Shown piece after piece: positions 55,154 to 64,000 of a stretch of 64,000 nt of DNA. How positions within the stretch are numbered: the first letter of the stretch is position 1; each line of letters begins with the position of its first letter. The notes beneath the pieces were generated by a model, which worked only from the letters and a program-made list of their open reading frames with translations, was not told the DNA's origin and ran no database searches. This stretch comes from Clavulina sp. PMI_390. Its lineage: Eukaryota; Basidiomycota; Agaricomycetes; Cantharellales; Hydnaceae. Both the position numbers and the translations under genes were made by a program. The stretch is from the NCBI GenBank assembly GCA_015039315.1, contig WIDE01000039.1, forward strand, positions 192,309-256,308, written 5' to 3'.

Positions 55154-57457
55154 TCAACCTCCCGCCTCAATCCATTCTACAAGCCGCTTTAGCCTCCCCC
55201 TCGGTCTCCAGCCAATTTCACTGCGATACCACCCAGGCGCGATTGATCCTTTATTTTGCTCACCGGCCTCGAGCTGGCTTAGCCCGAGCGACGTGGGATC
55301 TTCACTAAATATGTTGTCCTCCCATTCCTCTCTGCGTCGTTTCCGATACGAAATTGAACCTGATGCAGGATCAGGGAGCAAAAGCTGAGGTGAAGAAGAG
55401 GGGAACTCAACGAACCCAAGGCCAAATGCTTCTGCCATACGTGCCCAGGCATCACGCAGAATCAGCCGATCATTTCCAGTTGTACGGGCAAAGGCGATGA
55501 GCGCGAGATAGACGATTGACGGGGGGATGATAGGAGGGTCTAATCCAGGGAGATGAGATGAGAGCTCTGGTGTAGCCACACTGTAGTCCGAGGGCGAGAA
55601 GGATGATGAGAAGATGGGAGATGCTGATGATGCTGAGTGTGGTGGTGAGCTTTGTGCTGATGATGATGACGTATTCTTGGATTGGGATTGGGATGAAAGT
55701 ATTTGTGTGTTCGGGATTTTATTCCGTGGATGAAGGCGTGGCACGTTCAAAAACTCATCGAAGATGACCTCGAGGTTCTCAATCGTCCACTGCTCGTAGG
55801 AATCGGGCTCTATCACTTCTAGCCGTCGCGGGAGCGGTGGGGGAGCTGGAATAGGGATCGATTCGCTGTTAGATGAGCTAGTCTGCTTGTCCAGCCGCCG
55901 CAAGTGGGGAGTAATCAGGTGCGAGACGAGCCATGAAGCCTTCCCCTCTGTTCCAGATGATGGTGGGGATCGGATGGATTGGGAGTTGCTAGGTGCGCTC
56001 CCTTGGAAAGGGAGACTTAGAGCTGACTGACTGGACACCCCGAAGCGATTGAATCCAATAAATAAAGCACGATAGATGTGAATCGTGGTGGGAAGGTGAA
56101 AATGCCGCGATGGTAAGAAGGATCTCCGAGAGCGAGAGGTCTTGGAGGTAGAGTGGGGAGGGGAAGACACGCCAAGTTGTGCATCTACAAATTCACGAAA
56201 TACAGTGATGGCGTTCAGGAAGTCACCGTGATATGCGAGGCATTGGAGGAGAGATCGGAAGGTGATCTGGTCCGGGGTGATGGAGGAGAGGATGGAAGGG
56301 ATATTGGGGACGGAGAATATTGTGCGGGAAGCGGATGGTGATAAAGTAGAATTCTCCATTCCTGATGAAGGACGGAGATTTGGTTCCCAGGTTCGTGGCT
56401 CTGCGGTAGGACCAGCAGGTGTGGGCGAGTGAGGCTGATAGTGACGCATTCGGTCATATATTTCTCGCGCGACATCCAACTGTCCGCTACGACCATAAGC
56501 CCAGATGAGAGCATTGGTGCCATCCACTCCTAGCCCTTCCTCCCACTCGAGGAGCTGCAGGACATGGCTGGGTACGTCCTGCATACGCCCAGAGCGCCCA
56601 GAGTGGGTGAGCATAATGAGCCTAGTTATTCGGTCTGGTTTGATAGCTTGTCCATGCGTGCGCATGAAGTCGAGTGTCCGACGGAAGGTCCGTACGGAGC
56701 CAGTGCGCGAGGCGATAGCAAGGAGCGTGTTGAAGGAGACAATGTCTAAATTCCGACTCGAAGTCTCGGGGGGACCTTGGCTCTGCCTTGAGAAGGAGTC
56801 GGCCATCATGTCATATGCGGAGCCCAATGCTGCCTCATAGTCACCAACGGTGGTACGCCGAAAGCCAGAGCCAGCAGCGTGAATGAGAACGTTCCACTCC
56901 CATTGGTGGATTATGCACGCGTTGGAACTCATCTCGGATAAGACAGAAAGCAACCGGAGAAAAGTCTTGCGATTGCGCGGAGAGGAGGTTGCAAGGGCTG
57001 CCACGATGGAATGGAGAAGCCGCGGAGGAATAAGAGCAGAACCGATGGGATGGTTGTGGACGATTTCTTGGTAGGTATTCCACATTCGCTGAACGTCCTT
57101 ATGAACTGTAGCGTGGTATAGAGTAGAGATGAGCGCGACTGAAATTTCGTCAGTCTGGTACGTAGGAGGTATTCGCCTCAGAGTGGCGAGGAGCCTCCGC
57201 TCCCTTTTTGTTGCCTGCTTTGACGTCTGAGGGTCCTGGAGGGTGCGACGGGGTTTTGTTTTAGGCGTAATGGGCGAATCACTCATCTTTCCGATTGGGG
57301 CTGAGGTCTAAGCACAGACGCATAAGACGCGTTAGGCTGTTGAGTTCAAAGAGCTTACCGAGGGAGAGGTCACATAGACTGGCTTGTATGTGTCATGAGA
57401 GTTATTTCTATGTGAGTGTGCGGATGATGCCATGCGAGGGCTCCGGAGACGGTGCAT
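55154..57457 (-). CDS. Pentatricopeptide-repeat (PPR) protein, probably mitochondrial
   Basis: The main exon of 710 codons runs from the in-frame ATG 57286 to TGA 55154. Upstream, a 99-nt exon (57457-57359) starting MHRLRSPRMASSAHSHRNN joins by GTAAGC/TTAG to 57307 and continues TSAPIGK into MSDSPI, so the likely full protein is 750 aa with an Arg-rich, acid-poor presequence. PPR-like helical pairs are seen in LISTLYHATVHKDVQRMWNTY, SFNTLLAIASRTGSVRTFRRTL, NALIWAYGRSGQLDVAREIYDRM and SLLQCLAYHGDFLNAITVF. The C-terminal third is Ser/Pro-rich and poorly structured. PPR proteins bind organellar RNA. The target is unknown. Divergent from NOG1, 288 bp between starts. Confidence 0.8.
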
Positions 57458-57745
57458 GGTGCGCTGTGACCTAAAATGCCAGAACCGTGTCAGTAAAAAG
57501 GGCAGAAGGTAGCCGGAGAGCGGGAGAGCATTACAATTGATGGAATAACGTGCCGCGAGCGAAACGGCGAGAGATCATAAAAAATTAGAAGAATTCATCC
57601 GCTCCAGGTTTGTTGCAGAACGCCGTCTGTGGTGTCGAGAAATGCCTGTTCTGCTGATTCGGGACCGCCGGCGCTGGCCGGTCACCAACTGAATTGGGCC
57701 ACTCAACTTTTTCACCCTCCCACCTGCCCTTCTTCGTTGAGCACA

Positions 57746-60282
57746 ATGGCGACCAAAAGCCTCAAAGCGATTGCGCCTGTGCCAACATCGGCAGACTTCC
57801 TTGACATCGTCCTCTCCAAAACTCAACGGAAAACCCCTACCGTCTGTCTTTTCCGCACATATTCTGAGCAAAACCTCGTCCTCATGTAATGATATAGGTC
57901 ATCCATAAAAACTTCAAAATAAGCCGAATTCGTAATTTCTATATGCGAAAGGTCAAATTCACTCAGGAGGCATTTGATGAAAAGCTTAATGCCATCCTCC
58001 AAGATTTCCCCATCCTCGATGTATGTCCGATCTCCTCGTGTACCACCAAGGATTTGACTGAATCTGTATATTCCATAGAACCTCCACCCTTTTATGTCCT
58101 CCCTCCTCAACGTACTTTATGACAAGAATCACTATAAGCTTGCTCTTGGCCAAATCAATACCGCTCGACATCTCATCGACCAAGTTGGGAAGGATTACGT
58201 CCGGCTCCTCAAGTTCGGAGACAGCTTATACCGATGCAAGCAGCTCAAAAGGGCCGCCCTAGGCCGGTTAGTCCCTTTTATATTGTCTTAAAACTGTTAT
58301 CATGACATCTCCCAATAGAATGGCGACGGTCATGAGGCGACAAAAAGATCCCCTGGCATACCTCGAGCAAGTCCGCCAGCATCTCGCTCGTCTCCCTTCA
58401 ATAGATCCGAACACCCGCACCCTCCTCATCTGTGGATATCCCAATGTCGGCAAATCCTCGTTTATGAACAAGGTCACCCGCGCCGATGTCGATGTCCAAC
58501 CCTACGCATTCACCACCAAGTCTCTCTTCGTGGGCCATCTTGACTACAAGTATCTGAGATGGCAGGTTATCGATACCCCTGGGATATTAGACCATCCACT
58601 CGAGGAAATGAATACGATAGAGATGCAGAGCATCACGGCCATGGCACATCTTCGCAGTGCTATCCTGTATTTCATGGATCTCAGCGAACAGTGCGGGTAC
58701 ACCGTAGAGGCTCAGGTGCGTATTTCTCCACTGAATCAACCCATACACAATTCGGGCGCCCGATACTGTCGGCTTATCTACCGTTCTGCAGTGCAAACTC
58801 TTCCACTCCATCAAACCTCTCTTTTCCAACAAGCCCACTCTCATTGTCTTCAACAAGACCGATGTCAGGCGTCTTGATGATCTCCCCGTGGAAACGCGTG
58901 CCATCGTTGACGAGATCTTGACACAAGAAGATGTTACCGCTGTACACGTCTCATGTTATTCGGATGAGGGTGTCACGGACGTCAAGACGACAGCATGCGA
59001 GAAACTTCTCGCACACCGCGTTGAGGCTAAACTTAAGGGTACCAAAATTAACTCAGTTCTGAACAGGATACATGTTGCACAGCCCAAGCCGCGTGACGAT
59101 GTAGTCCGGGAACCATTCATTCCTGATGCCGTCAAGGCGAGAAGGAAGTACGACCCCGAAGATCCGATGAGACGCAAACTGGAGCGTGACTTGGAGACGG
59201 AGGGTGGTGGCGCAGGAGTTTACAACATCGATACAAAGAGTGAGTGTCCCTTACCTCGCTTGTTTTCTCTTGATGATTAATGCCATATCCTTCGTTTCCA
59301 TCAGAGAACTACCTCCTCGCAAACGACGAATGGAAGTACGATGTTATTCCCGAAATTATGGACGGCAAAAACGTTGCGGATTTCGTCGACCCTGATATTC
59401 TCGAGAAACTCGAAGCACTCGAGCGAGAGGAGGAGAAGCTTGAAGCAGACGGTTTCTACGACGATGATGAAGAGATTGTAAGCCCTTTATCCCTGGAAAC
59501 ACGCTCTATCTAATCAATCTTAACCCATCCAGATCGATTCTGACGAAGAAGCCTTCCTCGCTGAAGAAGAGGCCAATGCTAGCACGAAGCATGCTTCAGA
59601 GCGCAAAAAGATGTTCAAAAATCGCCCCGTGATGCCCCGTACCGCGACAGCAGGGCAACGGACAACATCGGACATGACGGCTGCCCTGGCAAAGGCTGGG
59701 TATGACACTACGAAGCTGGAGGCACACGTGATCCGAGCTAAAGCGCTGGGGGCGGAGGCCCGTAAGCGGAAGAGGGATGAGAGAATGGATGTAGACGAAG
59801 ATGGTGAGGGAGTAGGAGACGAAGATGGAAGCTGGGAGGACGACGGAATGGATGTGGATGGAGACGAGCTCGAAAGAACACCGCCCAAGCGTGTGAAGGG
59901 TAACTCGGGCGGCGTGATGGCGAGGAGCAAGCTTCCACAGACGAATCGGCAGCTTGCTGGGTTCAAAAACGCTGAGGTATATCCATTTGTCTCTTCGTCC
60001 CGCGAAGCATGTCTGATTTCTCATCTCTCTTTCGTCCCTGATAATGACGTTTAGCAAGCAAGCAAGGCCGTCAAGCTCCGCAACCTTGGTCAACGAGAGC
60101 GCAACTACAATGCACGAGCAGGCGAGGCAGATCGTGCTATCACTACCAAAATGGTACGTCGTTCCATATCTCGCGGGGACTCACAGCATTTACTCATTCA
60201 AATTCGTTTCCTTTCATGCTATTCATAGCCAAAACACTTATTCGCTGGGAAGCGGAAGGGAGGCAAGACAGATCGGCGATAA
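57746..60282 (+). CDS. NOG1: Nucleolar GTP-binding protein 1 (NOG1)
   Basis: Essential GTPase of 60S ribosomal subunit assembly, nucleolar. About eight exons. Start [20 protein letters not shown], then [20 protein letters not shown]. The OBG-type G domain has [21 protein letters not shown] (G1), [12 protein letters not shown] (G3), [12 protein letters not shown] and FNKTDV (G4 NKxD). The NOGCT region follows with [21 protein letters not shown] and VADFVDPDI. The acidic and basic tail contains [17 protein letters not shown] and [19 protein letters not shown], and the last exon ends [15 protein letters not shown] with TAA at 60280-60282. The motif order is complete and the length is in the family range. 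The first intron uses a GTCTGT donor. Confidence 0.95.
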
Positions 60283-61067
60283 GCGCGATGGACTTATTTA
60301 TTTCAGTTCCTCGTTACGTACCATTACATCCAGGCTCGCTATTCTGGTCGATGCCCATGCTTTCTCACGAACTCCTTTGCCTTTGCCTTTGGTGTTTTGT
60401 GCCTTCCTGTGATCACTGATAAAACAAGCATTTTCATCCTAACTGTACGCGGCTCTGTTGAAGTGCTGTTTGGTGATGACATATGTATACGGGTCGAAAG
60501 AGCAAGAAGTGAACTGAAGACCATTTAATCAGCCTCAAAAGTACGAGGGTGGAACGATAGCTTTTCAGTCTATATTGACATGGATTGCGTCCTGAGTACA
60601 TACATGTATTAGCCAATAAATCGCTCTGAATTGCCGGAGAAATGCATTTCGGTTTGCTACGTTGGGAGTGACTTTGACGAGGAAGCTCTGATCAAGAGCA
60701 GCAAGGAAACGATGTACAAAATGCTTGACAGTATTTTAGTCATACATATATAATCAACCCATATACGTTTCTCGAGGCCGACCTAATATCTCATCCTCGA
60801 TCAAATCGAGGCAGCCACCAAGCGAATTTCGCCACGAAGGCGCGTGGTTCGCGCCGCGTGAGTCGTGACGAGTCCAGAATTCCCACATTTGATGAGCACA
60901 ACACCCGTCCCCGCTCAGTTACCAAAGCCGAGCGCTACTTTGAGTCTACAATTTAGAGTACAGCCTCAACACATACTATGTATATCGGTCGCCTTTGCCA
61001 CAATCCCTAACGCTTTCTAGCCTACTCCATAGCACGTAGAAAGGATTAGGGCACAACTGCGTCCGTA
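60283..61067. other. Intergenic region
   Basis: About 785 bp: 3' flank of NOG1 and promoter of the next gene. A CG-rich patch (60830-60880) is present. No tRNA fold or coding exon is supported. Confidence 0.45.
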
Positions 61068-62040
61068 ATGCCTGTTGACATGGTCCTCCTCACTTCTTCA
61101 AGTTCTGAGCAACAAGAAGGCCTCCCACCTGTTCCTATCGTAGACTTGAAGCCTATAGACGAAAATAGTAGGTTCGCAGGAATCTAGGCTACACTTTCTG
61201 CTGATTCACAACAACTAGAGCTAGCCTCTTCCTTTTTCGCGGGTTCGCTTGCAACCTCCTCTTTCGTGTTCAACGCGGTAGACGGTCCCCGCCGGTGGGC
61301 CAAAGAAACTGGTTTCGTGAGCTCAGGCCGTTTTTTCGGCCTCCTCGAGATCTCTGTTATCCTCATCTGATGTTCCATGGTGGTCCAGCTCTGGGGATTC
61401 CTGGTGATTGGGGGTGTGGTTGTGGCAATCCTCTGTAAGATTCCAAAGGCAACGACCGCCCAGAATCAAACCATCTAAACCGTTGGGAACGTGATCATTC
61501 TCTTCTCGTCTTAGTGGTCCTCGACATGTATCGAATGCTGTGCAACTATCTTGATGCCCTCACGGCTACGGAATCGAAGCAGGCCACGATGGCAATGCGG
61601 CGGAGACGTGCTGTTCTCATGTAGTGACTCTCCATCACCCTCTGCTCCAAACCAGCGGTCGATTTGTTTGCTTCCTCCGTAGGATGTTGCTGACGCCTAT
61701 GATCTGGGTAATCGGTGAGTGCTTTTGTTTGTTTCTCTTACTCCAAGTGTCATGGTATTGTACATTTTTCGACTCTGACATCCGTTTGCAGCAAATTTTT
61801 GGCTCCTCCCAGTCGTATTCAGCGTTTTACCACAAAACCCTCTCCATGAGATGCTAGAAAAATTCAAACCATATGGTTATTCCGCTCTTTGGGCTGCTGG
61901 TAGGCTGTCATATTCTATCCTCAATTAGATTACCAACTAAGCTATGTTGATTTATAGGGGTGATGGCAAGCGTCGGAATGGCCCAATTTGCCATCTATCT
62001 TCGAGTCCAGAGGGGTAAAATCCGTCTGGAAGAGGCTTGA
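61068..62040 (+). CDS. Unrecognised small multi-pass membrane protein, seven tiny exons
   Basis: Rebuilt from splice phase. Exons 61068-61167, 61219-61316, 61389-61434, 61515-61620, 61683-61714, 61792-61899 and 61958-62040 sum to 573 nt (190 aa). All introns are GT-AG and 51-80 nt long. The start MPVDMVLLTSSSSEQQ leads to a soluble N terminus, then LASSFFAGSLATSSFVFN; a TM helix LWGFLVIGGVVVAILLVLDM; a basic loop MAMRRRRAV; a second hydrophobic stretch MLLTPMIWVIANFWLLPVVF; and a third ALWAAGVMASVGMAQFAIYL ending in RVQRGKIRLEEA. An in-frame TGA at 61368-61370 is removed by the intron 61317-61388, which has a strong GTGAGC donor and a CTGAT branch point. I do not recognise a family. It could be an organelle or ER membrane protein. 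Confidence 0.62.
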
Positions 62041-62184
62041 GAGGATGGAGAGTGGACCCGGCGGTATAACATGCAATGAAATAACGGAGCTCCAATAGCC
62101 ATAGTCCTGCTTCTGTAGATGAGCGTTCCATGTCTACGAATGGGGTCCACCGATTCCTCTAGAGAAATAACCCCCGTTAAAGGG

Positions 62185-62225
62185 CTATAAAAAGGAAGGA
62201 CTGAAGGTCTATAGAGTGAAGGGTG
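62185..62225 (+). repeat. Direct repeat, left copy (flanks inverted-repeat element)
   Basis: CTATAAAAAGGAAGGACT and following bases match the segment at 62831-62871 at 28 of 41 positions by eye, same orientation, without gaps. Both contain a TATAAA core. Confidence 0.5.
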
Positions 62226-62243
62226 ACGCCCAGGCTTGAAGTA

Positions 62244-62801
62244 CTGTACTGGAACGACCATAAGTTCAGTCACGGGTCACAGACCCCAATGAACCGAACT
62301 TAGCAGCATGGTCACTGGTCACAATGGGGAGCTAAGCGGGGCGCTTATTAAATATTTGAAATCTCTAAAAATCCGAAGCAAATTCCCATAAAACCTAGAA
62401 AACCTTCTGAAATGCTGGGAATAGTGTAAAAGACCGGAGCGCGGCGCAGTGAGCTATCAGATGTCTTGTGAACAGTTACGCTCAACGTGGTGAGTCACTC
62501 GTCCGATCTTATTTGGCAAATCGTGATGCAGATCCTTATCGTCAATTGTTGGAGAAAACGAAACCGAGTTAATGGATGGCGGAAAAGACGTTTCTTAGAG
62601 TATATAGGGGCTCCATGACGGGTTTGGTGCAGCTCCTGGCCCAGGAACTGGTGTATCTAATGCCTATCCTTCCTCCCCGTGGGCGTTTTCTGACGATGGG
62701 TCACAGGTCACAGATGGCCATGAACCAATGAACTATCGGCCATTTGGTCGTGAACCGGGTCACAGGTCACAACCCCAGAACCTATGGTCGTTCCAGTACA
62801 G
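62244..62801. mobile_element. MITE-like element with terminal inverted repeats
   Basis: The 19-bp sequence CTGTACTGGAACGACCATA at 62244-62262 recurs as its exact reverse complement at 62783-62801, and matching extends partly inward (AGTTC versus GGTTC). Both outer ends are flanked by TA (62242-62243 and 62802-62803), as expected for a TA target-site duplication of Tc1/mariner-type elements. At 558 bp with no open frame it would be a non-autonomous MITE. Inside, the heptamer GGTCACA occurs six times on one strand (62275, 62317, 62699, 62706, 62758, 62765), twice as adjacent pairs, resembling subterminal transposase-binding repeats. Confidence 0.6.
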
Positions 62802-62830
62802 TAGCTAGCAAGACCCATGCGGTCAATGAC

Positions 62831-62871
62831 CTATAAAGAGGAGGGACTACGGAGCCATAGTGTTGGAGGTG
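62831..62871 (+). repeat. Direct repeat, right copy
   Basis: CTATAAAGAGGAGGGACT and following bases; partner of 62185-62225 on the other side of the inverted-repeat element. Confidence 0.5.
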
Positions 62872-64000
62872 GTAAGCACGCTTCAAGCAGCGACGAGTCC
62901 TGCGCATTCCTGTGAGGTACGTTGCGGTTGCTGAAGTGGCAACAAAACTGGTCAAGGACTGCCTGGTTTGGTCAGGTTGTTATCAGATCTCTTGAGAGAG
63001 AAGAATCTGTCCTTTGCCCTATCATTGAAGCGATATTCTAATCTACTAGTATTTAGCCTAATGATGTGGGCTTGAGGCAGCAAATCGAGCCCGAGGATGG
63101 GTGTTTGAAACAAGTATCATTGAGCCTCATTAGACACCTAAGCTCAATCATATGAGGATATAAACCAGAGCTCACGGGCCAAGAGCAGAATTGATTTTGG
63201 ACGTGAAGGGTCCTATCTAGTCTTGTCAAGTATGAAAATTTCCAGCAGGCTAAACAAACGCTTTATAGTGTAGAATAATCTGAGCAGTGCTTTTACTTCA
63301 AGGGAAAATCCAGGTGGAACGAGGCTAAACATTGAACTAATGGTGCCGCGGAGGAGATGGTGTGATGTTGTGCTCCGCAGATTGCAGTTGGAGTGGTATT
63401 TCAGATTTGCTCCTCCAGCTCCTGGCGCTTCTCCACCCAGTAAGGAGCTTGGCAGGTTGATCGCAATTCTCCTCGTTAGCAACTGATTCAGAGCGATCGT
63501 GTGAGCTTTACGCAGGCGTGGGTTGGCCATGACCAGTCAGTGAGAGCCAAGGTGGATCAACCTGCGAACGCACGACCAAATTGTATCCATGCATATGCAT
63601 AGTGGACAGATAAGGGGATTTTTTTTTAGTGAGCCGAAGAAGACAAAAGTGCCAGTTGTCGGTCATGTGTACCAATTGAGTCAAGTCTAGACCTCTTGGT
63701 GTCACTGTCGAGCGAGTCATCCCTGGCAGCGCAGCGGCAACGTGGCCTAAATAAAAATGTTCGAGGACGCGGCGAGTGGATGGTTACTGGCTTCCTCGTG
63801 CTCGTGATATCGCGTCAGTGTTGATATTGGTAATAATAATATCGTTCTGTATGTATGTGTGGGGGGTGGATCAAGTTATCAAGTGGGCCATCAGTTGCAT
63901 CACAACGAGATGGTTGTCGTGTGGATGGCGGGAGATGCCGGGCTGCGAGGCCCGCCCTTTCTCCTCTTCTTCAGCCTCCCACCGTCTCGTGTGGTCTCTT

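Larger units (their letters stand above)
62041..64000. other. Right-end non-coding region
   Basis: Nearly 2 kb without a supportable gene. It contains the inverted-repeat element at 62244-62801, flanking direct repeats, and a T-run near 63618-63625. A minus frame at 63213-63530 begins with ATG but lacks splice or family support. Confidence 0.5.

Noticed and set aside
61368..61370. In-frame TGA that would make the 61068 gene a pseudogene
   Set aside because: A strong GTGAGC donor at 61317 and CAG acceptor at 61388, with a CTGAT branch point, remove it and keep phase 0.
63213..63530. Minus-strand ATG frame of about 105 codons near the right end
   Set aside because: No recognisable family, no splice-linked exons, and atypical composition; left as non-coding.

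Overview
The window is nuclear DNA from a filamentous basidiomycete, most likely an Agaricomycete. Genes are dense and cut by many 50-75 nt GT-AG introns, and neighbours are often divergent with very short promoters. The proteome is fungal: ADA2, COX15, OSCP, NOG1, WSC proteins, a PPR protein, aldo-keto reductase and TKL-like kinase domains. A Rhizoctonia/Ceratobasidium-like source would fit the style, but that is inference. No rRNA, confident tRNA, CRISPR array or viral gene was seen.

Layout. 1-1628 (+): 3' end of the U2 snRNP splicing factor RSE1/SF3B3. 2184-4656 (-): F-box-like protein with a long disordered tail. 5112-7384 (-): SAGA adaptor ADA2, divergent from 20S proteasome alpha subunit PSMA1/PRE5 (7528-8690, +). 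8864-10657 (-): heme A synthase COX15, preceded on the same strand by a CutC-family protein (10937-12919). 13645-14372 (-): small acidic protein with a SUMO-interacting motif. 15052-17094 (+): Moco-sulfurase-like class V aminotransferase. 18111-24768 (+): two tandem paralogous secreted WSC-domain Thr/Ser-rich proteins. 25079-30042 (-): ERCC6L2-like SNF2 ATPase. 30222-31628 (-): mitochondrial IND1/NUBPL, head to head with a DUF1640 mitochondrial coiled-coil protein (31655-33097, +). 34183-36750 (+): two poorly known genes. 37193-40497 (-): eIF3c, divergent from ATP synthase OSCP (40852-41754, +). 42295-46828 (+): aminopeptidase P with a long extra N terminus. 48138-51688 (+): double (pseudo)kinase. 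52100-53624 (+): aldo-keto reductase. 53885-54928 (-): second DUF1640 protein. 55154-57457 (-): PPR protein, divergent from NOG1 (57746-60282, +). 61068-62040 (+): unrecognised multi-exon membrane protein. 62041-64000: non-coding, with a MITE-like inverted-repeat element.

Most genes are housekeeping. Mitochondrial functions recur (COX15, IND1, OSCP, two DUF1640 proteins, probably the PPR protein). CutC next to COX15 is a possible copper/heme-A link. The accessory parts are the WSC pair and its 3.2 kb spacer, the double kinase, and the repeat-bearing right end. Exon boundaries were read by eye from GT/AG (or GC/AG) sites, reading phase and family knowledge. For CUTC, PSMA1, eIF3c, OSCP, aminopeptidase P, the Moco-sulfurase-like gene, both WSC genes, both DUF1640 genes and the 61068 gene, the exon lengths sum to whole codons.
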